Assembly (NCBI RefSeq): GCF_963422335.1
Contig: NZ_OY729424.1
Coordinates: 5,766,001-5,830,000, forward strand
Length of the DNA stretch: 64,000 nucleotides
Source of the DNA: an uncultured Roseateles sp.
GTDB lineage: Bacteria; Pseudomonadota; Gammaproteobacteria; Burkholderiales; Burkholderiaceae_C
Reading direction: 5' to 3'
In this document: piece by piece, positions 55,065 to 63,630 of the stretch
Layout of the letters: each line of letters begins with the position of its first letter
Numbering within the stretch: the stretch's first letter is position 1
Notes under the pieces: generated by a model
Told to the model about the DNA's origin: nothing
Seen by the model: only the letters and a program-made list of their open reading frames with translations
The model's database searches: none
Position numbers and translations under genes: made by a program

Positions 55065-55766
55065 TCAGGGTTGGGGCGTGTCGTAGCTGGCGTTGCGCAG
55101 ATAGCCGGTGGACACGCCCAGGGCCGTGCCGGCCCCGATGTCCTTGTGCGCCTGCAGATAGCGGTCCAGCCGCGCATCGCGCACCAGTTGCTGGTTGGCC
55201 GGGTAGGTCTGCACCAGGGCGTTGACCGGCCCGCCCACGGCGACCACGCCCACATCCGGCTGCGGCGAGGCGGCCAGCGAAGATGCAGCGATGGTGCGCG
55301 CGCCTGCGTTTTCGGCCTGGGCCAAGGTCGATACGGCGCCCTGCTCCAGCATGCCATTGCCCTGCAGCACCACCAGGGCGCCGGCCACCATCATGAATCC
55401 TGCGGCCACCGTCATCGGCGCGGCCCAGCGGGCGCGCTTGCGGACCGGTATCACAGCAGCAGGCGCTGCTGCGGCCTGCGGCGCCAGCACCACCGGTTCC
55501 AGCGCCAGCTGGGCGCTGAGGCGGCTCAGGAAGCGGGCATCGTGCCCCGGCTGCTGGGCCAGCTCGTCGGAGCGCAGGGTGTCGCCGATCAGGTGGTAGA
55601 GCTGCCAGTCCTGCTGCAGCCCCTCGTCCTGCCCCCAGGCCTCGCACAGGGCCTTGACCTCGGCCGCGCTGGCCTGCCCATCCATCAGCGCCGACAGGCC
55701 CTGCGCCTCGGGCGCCTTGGAAGAGGGAGATTCTTGGGGTGACATGCTTGACTCCAGACTGTTCAT
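55065..55766 (-). CDS. rseA: Anti-sigma-E factor RseA/MucA
   Basis: The product has 233 residues; both ATG 55766 (GAGG upstream) and ATG 55745 (GGAG upstream) are usable starts. The cytoplasmic sigma-binding domain (LSALMDGQASAAEVKALCEA, WQLYHLIGDTLRSDEL) is followed by one membrane helix (MTVAAGFMMVAGALVVLQ) and a periplasmic tail of about 95 residues. It holds RpoE inactive at the membrane. It begins 9 bases after the rpoE stop. Confidence 0.92.
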   Translation of the reverse strand: MNSLESSMSPQESPSSKAPEAQGLSALMDGQASAAEVKALCEAWGQDEGLQQDWQLYHLIGDTLRSDELAQQPGHDARFLSRLSAQLALEPVVLAPQAAAAPAAVIPVRKRARWAAPMTVAAGFMMVAGALVVLQGNGMLEQGAVSTLAQAENAGARTIAASSLAASPQPDVGVVAVGGPVNALVQTYPANQQLVRDARLDRYLQAHKDIGAGTALGVSTGYLRNASYDTPQP

Positions 55767-55775
55767 GACAGGGCC

Positions 55776-56384
55776 TCACCAGCGCGCGCCATCGCGCGTG
55801 TCGAGCAAGGGCCGCAGCCGTGCGGCAATCGCTTCACGCGCGCGAAAGATGCGCGACCTGACGGTCCCTATCGGGCAATTCATCGCTTCGGCTATCTCTT
55901 CGTAACTCAGGCCTTCGATCTCGCGCAGCACGATGGCCTGCCGCAGATCTTCGGACAAGGCCTCCACCGCCGCGTTCACCGCGGTCGCAATTTCCTTGCT
56001 GGCCAGCTCGGCTTCCGGTGTGGAGGCATCGCTTAGTTCGTTCTCGGTGCGGGAAGTTTCGTCGTCGTCATCCTTTGACCTAAGGGAAGACTCGGAGACA
56101 GTGGGATCGCGCTTGAGCTCGAGCAAGAACTTCTTGGCCGTATTCACCGCAATGCGGTACAGCCAGGTGTAGAAGGCGCTGTCGCCACGGAACTTGGGCA
56201 TGGCGCGGTAGGCGCGCAGAAAGGTTTCCTGGGCGATGTCCTGCACCAGGTCCACATCGCGCACCATGCGGCCGATCAGGCGCTCGACGCGGCGCTGGTA
56301 CTTGACGACCAGCATCTCGAATGCCTTGACGTCGCCGCGCTGCACGCGCTCGACCAGCAGGGCATCGGAATCTTCGGTGCTCAT
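55776..56384 (-). CDS. rpoE: RNA polymerase sigma-E factor
   Basis: The ATG at 56384 overlaps the preceding stop (ATGA) and gives 202 residues. Region 2 (FEMLVVKYQRRVERLIGRMV, then DLVQDIAQETFLRAYRAM) and region 4 (LREIEGLSYEEIAEAMNCPI, GTVRSRIFRAREAI) are complete, joined by an acidic Ser/Asp linker. ECF sigma factor controlling envelope stress genes, probably including its own operon and degP. It sits directly after the fatty acid genes, linking envelope synthesis and stress control by position. Confidence 0.97.
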   Translation of the reverse strand: MSTEDSDALLVERVQRGDVKAFEMLVVKYQRRVERLIGRMVRDVDLVQDIAQETFLRAYRAMPKFRGDSAFYTWLYRIAVNTAKKFLLELKRDPTVSESSLRSKDDDDETSRTENELSDASTPEAELASKEIATAVNAAVEALSEDLRQAIVLREIEGLSYEEIAEAMNCPIGTVRSRIFRAREAIAARLRPLLDTRDGARW

Positions 56385-56860
56385 CGGATGGGGGCGGACT
56401 CTGGGTGATGGGCGTGTTCGGCAAGGCCGGCCGCCGAATATAGCGTGAGGCGCAACAGCGGCCATTGCTGGGGCATATCGGCGCGAGACAGGGCCAGGTA
56501 GCTGCGCCCCTGACCGAAGCGGCGTTCGGGACAATCGGCAAAGCGCAGCAGCATCCATTCGCCGAGATCGAGCATGGGCCGCAAGCTGCCCTGGCGGGCC
56601 TCACTGCCGCGGCTGCTGGCCGGGCCCAGCAGCCAGGTCTGACCATCCCAGCGCAGGCTGAGCGTGGGCTGGCGATGCAAGCGCCATCCGGCCAGCAAGC
56701 CCAGCGGAGCCGCGAGAAGCAGGAGCGCGACCGGCAGGTTCATCCTCTGCAGCAGCCAGGCCAGCACACTGGCCGAGGCGAGCGTCACCAACAGCGCCCA
56801 GGCCAGGCACCAGGCCCGGCCTGAGGCCGCTTCAGCTTGAAACGCCGGCGGGTGGCGCAT
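56381..56860 (-). CDS. Small membrane protein of unknown function between fabF and rpoE
   Basis: The product has 159 residues. Two close membrane helices (LAWALLVTLASASVLAWLL and LPVALLLLAAPLGLLAGW) are followed by a cytoplasmic beta-rich domain (LSLRWDGQTWLLGP, MLLRFADCPE). The layout resembles YgfX-type proteins (two helices then a short C-terminal domain), but I am not certain. It overlaps the rpoE start and lies 24 bases after fabF, so it is co-transcribed with both. Confidence 0.75.
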   Translation of the reverse strand: MRHPPAFQAEAASGRAWCLAWALLVTLASASVLAWLLQRMNLPVALLLLAAPLGLLAGWRLHRQPTLSLRWDGQTWLLGPASSRGSEARQGSLRPMLDLGEWMLLRFADCPERRFGQGRSYLALSRADMPQQWPLLRLTLYSAAGLAEHAHHPESAPIR

Positions 56861-56884
56861 GGCCTGCCCAGGGTGAGAATGGCT

Positions 56885-58129
56885 TCAGACGCGCTTGAAC
56901 AGCAGCGTGCCGTTGGTGCCACCGAAGCCGAAGTTGTTCTTCGCGGCAATGTCTATCTTCATCGGCCGCGCCTCGTTGGCGCAGTAGTCCAGGTCGCACT
57001 CGGGGTCCTGGTTGAAGATATTGATCGTGGGCGGCGCGATCTGGTCGCGCACGGCCAGCACGGTGAACACCGATTCGATGCCCCCCGCGCCACCGAGCAG
57101 ATGCCCGGTCATCGATTTGGTCGAGCTGACCACCAGGCTCTTGGCATGGTCGCCAAAAGCCAGCTTGATGGCATTGCTCTCGTTCACATCACCCAGCGGC
57201 GTCGACGTGCCGTGGGCGTTCATGTATTGCACCTGGTCGGCGTTGATGCCGGCGTTGCGCAGGGCGGCCTTCATCGAACGCTTGGGACCGTCCACATTCG
57301 GCGCGGTCATGTGGTACGCATCGGCGCCCATGCCGAAGCCGATCAGCTCGGCATAGATCTTGGCGCCGCGCTGCTTGGCATGCTCGTACTCTTCGAGCAC
57401 CAGCACACCGGAACCCTCGCCCAGCACAAAGCCATCGCGGTCCTTGTCCCAGGGGCGCGAAGCCGTCTTGGGATCATCGTTGCGCGTCGACAGAGCGCGA
57501 GCCGAGGCAAAACCGCCCAGGCCCAGCGGCGACACGGTCGCCTCGGAGCCACCGGCCACCATCACGTCGACATCACCGTACTCGATCAGACGAGCGGCTT
57601 CGCCGATGCAGTGCAGGCCTGTGGTGCAGGCGGTGACGATGGCCAGATTCGGGCCCTGGAATCCATACTTGATGGACACATGGCCGGAAATCATATTGAT
57701 GATGGAGGCCGGCACGAAGAACGGAGACACGCGGCGTGGGCCACGGGCTACCAGTTCACCATGGGTCTCCTCGATCAATGGCAAGCCACCGATGCCCGAA
57801 CCAATCATGCAACCGATGCGCTCAGCTTGTTCCTCGCTGAGCTGGTCGCCGGTCGGCAGCCCAGCGTCCTGGACGGCCTGCATGGACGCCGCCAATCCGT
57901 AATGGATGAAGGTGTCCATGTGGCGGGCTTCTTTGGCGGGGATGTAATCCTCGATCTTGAAGCCCTTGACCTCGCCAGCGAAGTGACAGGAAAAGGCCGA
58001 TGCATCGAACTTGGTGATGCGATCGATGCCGGACTGGCCGGCAAGGATGTTGGCCCAGCCCTCGGCCACCGTGTTACCCACGGGGCTGATGAGACCAAGT
58101 CCTGTAACTACAACGCGACGACGGGTCAT
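56885..58129 (-). CDS. fabF: 3-oxoacyl-ACP synthase II
   Basis: The product has 414 residues. The thiolase-fold condensing enzyme elongates acyl-ACP with malonyl-ACP. Active-site elements are the Cys in VTACTTGLHCIG, His in NAHGTSTPLGD, the Lys/His pair in STKSMTGHLLGGAGG and the C-terminal FGFGGTNGTLLF. It follows acpP by 47 bases, the usual acpP-fabF pair. Confidence 0.98.
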   Translation of the reverse strand: MTRRRVVVTGLGLISPVGNTVAEGWANILAGQSGIDRITKFDASAFSCHFAGEVKGFKIEDYIPAKEARHMDTFIHYGLAASMQAVQDAGLPTGDQLSEEQAERIGCMIGSGIGGLPLIEETHGELVARGPRRVSPFFVPASIINMISGHVSIKYGFQGPNLAIVTACTTGLHCIGEAARLIEYGDVDVMVAGGSEATVSPLGLGGFASARALSTRNDDPKTASRPWDKDRDGFVLGEGSGVLVLEEYEHAKQRGAKIYAELIGFGMGADAYHMTAPNVDGPKRSMKAALRNAGINADQVQYMNAHGTSTPLGDVNESNAIKLAFGDHAKSLVVSSTKSMTGHLLGGAGGIESVFTVLAVRDQIAPPTINIFNQDPECDLDYCANEARPMKIDIAAKNNFGFGGTNGTLLFKRV

Positions 58130-58176
58130 GCGGTAAGGGGATCAGTAGATTGACACGGGCGCTGAAGAATCAGCGC

Positions 58177-58416
58177 TCAGCTTTTCTGGCTCTTGACTGC
58201 GTAGTCAATGGCCAGTTGCACGGTGGTGATCTTCTCGGCTTCTTCATCGGGGATTTCGATGCCGAACTCGTCTTCGAGTGCCATCACCAGTTCCACCGTG
58301 TCCAGCGAGTCGGCGCCCAGATCGGCCACGAAGGCCTTCTCGTTGGTCACATCGGACTCAGGCACGCCGAGTTGCTCGGCAATGATTTTCTTGACACGTG
58401 TTTCGATATCGCTCAT
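58177..58416 (-). CDS. acpP: Acyl carrier protein
   Basis: The product has 79 residues and is very acidic. The phosphopantetheine attachment Ser is in LGADSLDTVEL. GGAGGAG lies just before the ATG, one of the strongest ribosome sites in the window. The 161-base gap to fabG, the largest within the fab series, probably carries an extra promoter for this highly expressed gene; an A/T-rich TTAGAAT lies about 45 bases upstream of the start but a clear -35 is missing. Confidence 0.99.
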   Translation of the reverse strand: MSDIETRVKKIIAEQLGVPESDVTNEKAFVADLGADSLDTVELVMALEDEFGIEIPDEEAEKITTVQLAIDYAVKSQKS

Positions 58417-58577
58417 GACTCCTCCGGGAGGGATTTAGCTAGGTACAGCCCAGGATTCTAAGGCCTGTAGAGTGACACCTCTAGGACAAGCGGACCGCAG
58501 GGGTCCTGGCCAGGGGTGCCGCCCCTCAGGCCTACCGGTTGGGCGGGACCGGCGGGCGAAGGCGGAATGCCTTCTCC

Positions 58578-59324
58578 TCAATTCATGAACATGCCTCCGT
58601 TGACATGCAATTCGGTGCCGGTAATGTAGGCGGCTTGGGGTGATGCCAGAAAGACCACGGCATCGGCAATTTCTTGTGGCTGACCCAGACGGCCGACCGG
58701 AATCTGTGCGAGCAGCGCTTCCTTTTGCGCCTCGGGCAGGACCTCGGTCATGTCGGTGGCAATGAAGCCAGGGGCCACGCAGTTGACGGTGATGCCGCGG
58801 CTGCCCAGTTCGCGGGCCAGTGAACGCGTCATGCCGGCCACGCCGGCCTTGGCCGCGGCATAGTTGGCCTGGCCGGCATTGCCGGAGGCGCCCACCACCG
58901 AGGTGATGCTGATGATGCGGCCATAGCGCTGCTTCATCATCGGGCGTATCACCGCGCGGCTCATGCGGAACACGGCCTTCAGATTGGTGTCGAGCACGGC
59001 GTCCCAGTCATCGTCCTTCATGCGCATCGACAGCGTGTCGCGCGTGATGCCGGCATTGTTGACCAGCACATGCAGGCCGCCATGGGTCTTGGTGATGTCG
59101 TCCAGCACGGCATCGATGGCGGTCACGTCATTGACGTTCAGCACCACGCCGCGCCCACCCAGCGGCGACAGCGCTTCGGTGATGCCGGCCGCACCCGCTT
59201 CGGAGGTGGCGGTGCCGATGACGGTCAGGCCCGCCTGGGCCAGGCCCAGCGCGATCGCGCGGCCTATGCCGCGGCTGGCGCCCGTGACCAGGGCAACCTG
59301 GCCCTTAAATTGTGATTCGCTCAT
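58578..59324 (-). CDS. fabG: 3-oxoacyl-ACP reductase
   Basis: The product has 248 residues. A short-chain dehydrogenase with the NADP site TGASRGIGRAIALGL, NNAGITRD, the catalytic Ser in SITSVVGASGNAG and the Tyr-Lys pair in NYAAAKAG. The C-terminal VNGGMFMN-type end is normal for FabG. It reduces 3-oxoacyl-ACP to 3-hydroxyacyl-ACP and starts 11 bases after the fabD stop. Confidence 0.97.
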   Translation of the reverse strand: MSESQFKGQVALVTGASRGIGRAIALGLAQAGLTVIGTATSEAGAAGITEALSPLGGRGVVLNVNDVTAIDAVLDDITKTHGGLHVLVNNAGITRDTLSMRMKDDDWDAVLDTNLKAVFRMSRAVIRPMMKQRYGRIISITSVVGASGNAGQANYAAAKAGVAGMTRSLARELGSRGITVNCVAPGFIATDMTEVLPEAQKEALLAQIPVGRLGQPQEIADAVVFLASPQAAYITGTELHVNGGMFMN

Positions 59325-59335
59325 AGTCTTCGTGT

Positions 59336-60277
59336 TCAGGCCAGCAGGGTCTTGGCTTCGGCCAGCGAGGCCGGGTCCAGCACGGCGGCGCTCTGCAGCT
59401 CCGCGTCAATGCGCTTGACCATGCCCGCCAGCACCTTGCCAGGGCCGCATTCAACCACATGTGTCACGCCTCGGGCTTTCAGCGCCTGCACCACCTCGAC
59501 CCAGCGCACCGGACCGAAGGCCTGGCGGTAGAGCGCATCGCGCAGGCCGTCGGCGTCGGCCGCCACGGCCACGTCGATGTTGTTGACGACCGGAAACTGC
59601 AGCGCGGCAAAGGCCGTGGTCAGCAGCCGGCCCATCAAGGCCTCGGCCGCCGGGCGCATCAGGCTGGAGTGGAACGGCGCCGACACCGACAGCAGCAGCG
59701 CCCGCTTGGCACCGGCCGCCTTCAGCAGCTCGCAGGCCTTGTCGACGCCGGCTTTGGTGCCGGCAATCACGGTCTGCTTGGGATCGTTGAAATTGGCCGC
59801 CTCGACCGCCTCGCCGGATTGGCTGGCGGCCTGCGCGCAGACCTCGATCACGGTCTGGGCATCCAAGCCCAGGATGGCCGCCATCGCGCCCACGCCGACA
59901 GGCACGGCCTCCTGCATGGCCTGGGCGCGGAAGCGCACCAGCGGCAGCGCATCGACCAGGCTCAGCGCACCGGCGGCCACCAGGGCCGTGTATTCGCCCA
60001 GCGAGTGGCCGGCGGCGGCAACGGGCGCCAGGCCCGTCTCCTGCATCCAGGCGCGGTAGCAGGCGATGCCGGCGGTCAGCATCACCGGCTGGGTGTTGGT
60101 GGTCAGGTCCAGCTGCTCCTTGGGGCCTTCGTGGATCAGGCGGGCCATGTCTTCGCCCAGCGCGGCCGAGGCTTCTTCCAGGGTGCTGCGCACGGCCGGG
60201 TGGTCGCCCCAGGCGTCCAGCATGCCAACGGCTTGCGAGCCCTGGCCGGGGAATACAAATGCGAAGTTCGCGCTCAT
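59336..60277 (-). CDS. fabD: Malonyl-CoA:ACP transacylase
   Basis: The product has 313 residues. FVFPGQGSQAVGM at the N terminus, the nucleophile Ser in AAGHSLGEYTALVAAG, and the His in SAPFHSSLM are all present. It loads malonyl groups on AcpP. It lies 21 bases after fabH in the plsX-fabH-fabD-fabG series. Confidence 0.97.
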   Translation of the reverse strand: MSANFAFVFPGQGSQAVGMLDAWGDHPAVRSTLEEASAALGEDMARLIHEGPKEQLDLTTNTQPVMLTAGIACYRAWMQETGLAPVAAAGHSLGEYTALVAAGALSLVDALPLVRFRAQAMQEAVPVGVGAMAAILGLDAQTVIEVCAQAASQSGEAVEAANFNDPKQTVIAGTKAGVDKACELLKAAGAKRALLLSVSAPFHSSLMRPAAEALMGRLLTTAFAALQFPVVNNIDVAVAADADGLRDALYRQAFGPVRWVEVVQALKARGVTHVVECGPGKVLAGMVKRIDAELQSAAVLDPASLAEAKTLLA

Positions 60278-60298
60278 GCTTTTCGTCTCTTGGCAGTC

Positions 60299-61288
60299 TT
60301 AGAAATCAACGAGGACGGCGCCCCAGGTGAAGCCCCCACCGACGCCTTCCAGCATCAAGGTGTCGCCCTTCTTGATCTGCCCGGTCTTGACCGCGTGGTC
60401 CAGCGCCAGCGGGATAGACGCGGCCGAGGTGTTGCCGTGCTCGGCCACCGTGACGACGACCTTGTCCATCGAAAGCTTCAGCTTGCGGGCCGTGCTCTGC
60501 ATGATGCGTATATTGGCCTGGTGCGGTATCAGCCAGTCGATGTCGGCGTCCGTCTTGCCGGCCTTGGCCAGCACCGAGCGGGCCACGCTTTCGAGCACGC
60601 CCACAGCCAGCTTGAACACCGCCTGGCCGTCCATCTTCAGCAGCGGGTCGCCGAGGATCTGGCCGCCCGAGACATTGCCCGGCACGCACAGGATGTCGAC
60701 ATGGCGGCCATCGGCATGCAGCTCGGTGGCCAGGATGCCGGGCGTGTCGCTGGCTTCCAGCACCACGGCGCCGGCGCCGTCGCCGAACAGCACGCAGGTG
60801 GTGCGGTCCTTGAAATCGAGAATGCGCGAGAAGGTCTCGGCGCCTATCACCAGCGCCTTGCTGGCGGCACCGGTACGTATCATCGAATCGGCAATCGCCA
60901 GCGCATAGACGAAGCCCGAGCAGACGGCCTGCACGTCGAAGGCCGCGCAGCCATGCACGCCCAGCTTCTGCTGCAGCAGGCAGGCGGTGGACGGGAACAC
61001 CATATCGGGTGTGGACGTGGCGACGATGATCAGATCGATCTGCATGGCGTCAATGCCGGCCGCCTCAAGCGCGGCACGCGCGGCATGCAGGGCCAGATCG
61101 CTGGAGGCGACATCGGCCTCGGCGAAATGGCGCGCACGTATGCCGGTGCGCTCGACGATCCATTCGTCCGAGGTCTCCACCCCGCTCTTGGCCAGTTCCT
61201 CGGCCAATTGGGCATTGCTGAGGCGCTTGGGCGGGAGGTAGCTGCCGGTGCCGGTGATGCGGGCGTAGCGGGGGGATGAGGTAGTCAT
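60299..61288 (-). CDS. fabH: 3-oxoacyl-ACP synthase III
   Basis: The product has 329 residues. It starts fatty acid synthesis by joining acetyl-CoA and malonyl-ACP. The catalytic triad is visible: Cys in DVQAVCSGFVYAL, His in LIPHQANIRIM and Asn in AEHGNTSAASIPLAL. The GVGGGFTWGA end is typical. The ATG overlaps the plsX stop (ATGA). Confidence 0.97.
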   Translation of the reverse strand: MTTSSPRYARITGTGSYLPPKRLSNAQLAEELAKSGVETSDEWIVERTGIRARHFAEADVASSDLALHAARAALEAAGIDAMQIDLIIVATSTPDMVFPSTACLLQQKLGVHGCAAFDVQAVCSGFVYALAIADSMIRTGAASKALVIGAETFSRILDFKDRTTCVLFGDGAGAVVLEASDTPGILATELHADGRHVDILCVPGNVSGGQILGDPLLKMDGQAVFKLAVGVLESVARSVLAKAGKTDADIDWLIPHQANIRIMQSTARKLKLSMDKVVVTVAEHGNTSAASIPLALDHAVKTGQIKKGDTLMLEGVGGGFTWGAVLVDF

Positions 61289-62391
61289 GCGGCGGTGGCG
61301 ACCGTGATGGTCTGTGGCGTCTCGTCGGCCGCGCTGGCGGGCATGGACGAAAGCGTGGAAAGAATGCGGTCGTGTACCCGCTCCAGCAGGTGGTTGCGGG
61401 CGGCATCATAAGCGCGGTTCAGGGCCTGCTCGAAGGCGAATGCGTCAGACGAGCCATGGGCCTTGAACACCAGGCCACGCAGACCCAAGAGCGCGCCGCC
61501 GCTGTAGCGACGGTGGTCCACACGGGCCTTGAAGCGCTTCAACATCGGCATTGCCGCCACGGCCGCCAGGCGGGTGAAGGCATTGCGGGTGAATTCGTCC
61601 TTGATGATGTTGTAGACCATGGCGGCCACGCCCTCGGCCGTCTTCAGCGCGACATTGCCGACAAAGCCATCGCAGACGACCAGATCGGTTGTGCCCTTGA
61701 AGATGTCATTGCCTTCGACATTGCCGTAGAAGTTCATATGGCCGGCGGCATCGGCTGCGCGCAGCAGTTCGCCGGCGCGCTTGATCGTCTCGCTGCCCTT
61801 GATCGCCTCCTCGCCGATGTTCAAGAGGCCCACGCTGGGGTTCTCCTTGCCATCGACGGCCGCCACCAGCGCGCTGCCCATGACCGCGAACTGCAGCAGA
61901 TGCTCGGCCGAGCAGTCCACATTGGCACCCAGATCGAGCACGGTGGTGAAGCCATTCAGCTGATTTGGCAGCACCGCGGCAATGGCCGGGCGGTCAATGC
62001 CCTCAAGCGTCTTGAGCACATAGCGGGCCACGGCCATCAGTGCGCCGGTGTTGCCGGCCGACACGCAGGCATGGGCCTGAACCGCGACATCGGCGCCCTG
62101 CTTGACCTGCGCGATCGCCACGCGCATCGACGAGTCCTTCTTGCGACGCAGGGCCACCTCGACCGAGTCGTCCATGCTGACGACCTCGGACGCGGCCAGC
62201 AGATGGCAGCGCGGCCACTGGGCCGCGGCTTGCAGCGCCTCGGGCAGACCGACCAGCACCACCTCGGCTTCGGGGTGTGCGGCCAGAAAGGCCTGCGCGG
62301 CGGGCAAGGTCACCGACGGGCCGTGGTCGCCGCCCATGCAGTCAATGGCCAGACGTATCACAGCGGGGGACGTAGAAGAGGAGATAGGCAT
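61285..62391 (-). CDS. plsX: Phosphate acyltransferase PlsX
   Basis: The ATG at 62391 gives 368 residues; its ribosome site is weak and a GTG nearer to VIRLAIDCMGGDHGP is an alternative. PlsX makes acyl-phosphate from acyl-ACP for phospholipid synthesis. Motifs: the DCMGGDHGP start, VSAGNTGALMA, LDLGANVDC, VGLLNIGEEAIKG and VCDGFVGNVALK. It lies 226 bases downstream of rpmF, a gap with no gene and only short hairpins. Confidence 0.96.
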   Translation of the reverse strand: MPISSSTSPAVIRLAIDCMGGDHGPSVTLPAAQAFLAAHPEAEVVLVGLPEALQAAAQWPRCHLLAASEVVSMDDSVEVALRRKKDSSMRVAIAQVKQGADVAVQAHACVSAGNTGALMAVARYVLKTLEGIDRPAIAAVLPNQLNGFTTVLDLGANVDCSAEHLLQFAVMGSALVAAVDGKENPSVGLLNIGEEAIKGSETIKRAGELLRAADAAGHMNFYGNVEGNDIFKGTTDLVVCDGFVGNVALKTAEGVAAMVYNIIKDEFTRNAFTRLAAVAAMPMLKRFKARVDHRRYSGGALLGLRGLVFKAHGSSDAFAFEQALNRAYDAARNHLLERVHDRILSTLSSMPASAADETPQTITVATAA

Positions 62392-62617
62392 CCGCGGGGA
62401 AATATGAAACTCGGCAAGGCGCTGCGTGGGACGCAGAAGGTACGCGAGCGCCGAGCATAGAGCAAGCGGGGCGACCCTGCGCCACCCCAAACCCGGCACG
62501 CCAACGCAAAAACCCGGCGCTGCGGGGATTGCAGGCCGGGTGATCTTAAGCGGTCAACGAAGACATGTCCGACGAGTGATGAGTGCCTGGCACCCACCGC
62601 CCGTGCTGAGTTTCAAC

Positions 62618-62800
62618 TCAGGCGTCGGCCTTGGTCTTCAGGACCTTGCGCCCACGGTAGAAACCGTTGGGGCTGATGTGGTGACGCAGATGCTGCTCGC
62701 CGGTGGTCGGCTCGATCGCGGTGCCCGGGGTAACCAGAGCATTGTGCGAACGGTGCATACCACGCTTGGAAGGCGACTTCTTGTTTTGCTGAACGGCCAT
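62618..62800 (-). CDS. rpmF: 50S ribosomal protein L32
   Basis: The product has 60 residues, starting MAVQQNKKSPSKRGMHRSHN. It has no cysteines, so it is the zinc-free form. The middle HLRHHISPNGFYRGRKVL is the L32 signature. The yceD-rpmF-plsX order is conserved across proteobacteria. AGGAG lies just upstream of the start. Confidence 0.98.
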   Translation of the reverse strand: MAVQQNKKSPSKRGMHRSHNALVTPGTAIEPTTGEQHLRHHISPNGFYRGRKVLKTKADA

Positions 62801-62838
62801 GGGATTCTCCTAACAATGCGGCGGGGGGTGGCTCTGGA

Positions 62839-62859
62839 AACAAACCCATTTGGTTTGTT
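62839..62859. repeat. Perfect 8-bp inverted repeat between yceD and rpmF
   Basis: AACAAACC-CATTT-GGTTTGTT, followed leftward by only two further T. It lies 38-58 bases before the rpmF start in the 190-base gap and could be a weak terminator, a leader hairpin or a protein site. Confidence 0.4.
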
Positions 62860-62990
62860 CGGCCCACAAGCCGCCTGCCTTCCGACTCCCGGGCCCGCTC
62901 GCGGCAACATGCCTGCAAGTTCTTCGCACCGGGGAAAGCCAAAGATTCTAGCACGATACGGCCAACATGGCCAGATGGCCGTGCCGGACG

Positions 62991-63572
62991 TCAATCATTG
63001 GGCTCCATCTTCTTCAGCGCCGCAAGCGCTGCGAAGGGGTTTTTGCGCTCTTTCTCGCCGTCCTGCTCGCCTGCCAAGGCCGGCATGTCCAGGTCATCGA
63101 CCGGCATAGGCAGGGGCTTGGGGCAGGTCTGGTGGCGCGGCACGATGGGCAGTGCCAGCAGCAGCTCGTCTTCCACCAATTCGAGCAGGCTCATATGGCG
63201 CTGCAGGGTCAGCACATCCTCTTCGGCATCGGCATCGAGCTGGGCGGCCACCTGCTCATCGCGCACGAAGCGGAATTCGCGCTGCAGCTTCAGCGCCGCG
63301 CGCACCGGCTGCAGGCAGCGCTGGCAGGTCAGGGCCACGGTGGCACCGGCCTGCAGGTGCAGCCAGGTCTGCGCCTCGCCGCCGCGGGGCTGGCGCTCCT
63401 CACCACGGGCCGACCAGGTGACCTCGGGCCAGCCGCTGGCGGGCGCCTCGGGTGCGGCATCTTCGGCCAGACGCTCCAGGGTGGCGGCGAGCCATGTGCC
63501 GGACAACTCGGCGCCATCGCGCGCGAACAGCTCCATGTCCAGCTTCAGGGGATCAAATACACGAACTCTCAT
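62991..63572 (-). CDS. yceD: YceD/DUF177 family protein
   Basis: The ATG at 63572 gives 193 residues. DUF177 proteins accompany rpmF and are linked to 23S rRNA accumulation. The single CxxC here is in ALTCQRCLQPV near residue 87, followed by the acidic centre (AAQLDADAEEDVLTL) and the family motif LLELVEDELLLALPIVPRH. The C-terminal KNPFAALAALKK is typical. Divergent from maf with 58 bases between. Confidence 0.92.
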   Translation of the reverse strand: MRVRVFDPLKLDMELFARDGAELSGTWLAATLERLAEDAAPEAPASGWPEVTWSARGEERQPRGGEAQTWLHLQAGATVALTCQRCLQPVRAALKLQREFRFVRDEQVAAQLDADAEEDVLTLQRHMSLLELVEDELLLALPIVPRHQTCPKPLPMPVDDLDMPALAGEQDGEKERKNPFAALAALKKMEPND

Positions 63573-63630
63573 GGGTCGAGTGTAAAGGCAGGCCTGCGCG
63601 CCGGCCCAGCCCGGATGGGACAATGCCGGC

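Noticed and set aside
62607..62622. CTGAGTT-TC-AACTCAG palindrome at the rpmF stop as a terminator
   Set aside because: The two-base loop and lack of a T-run make termination unlikely; part of it is coding sequence.
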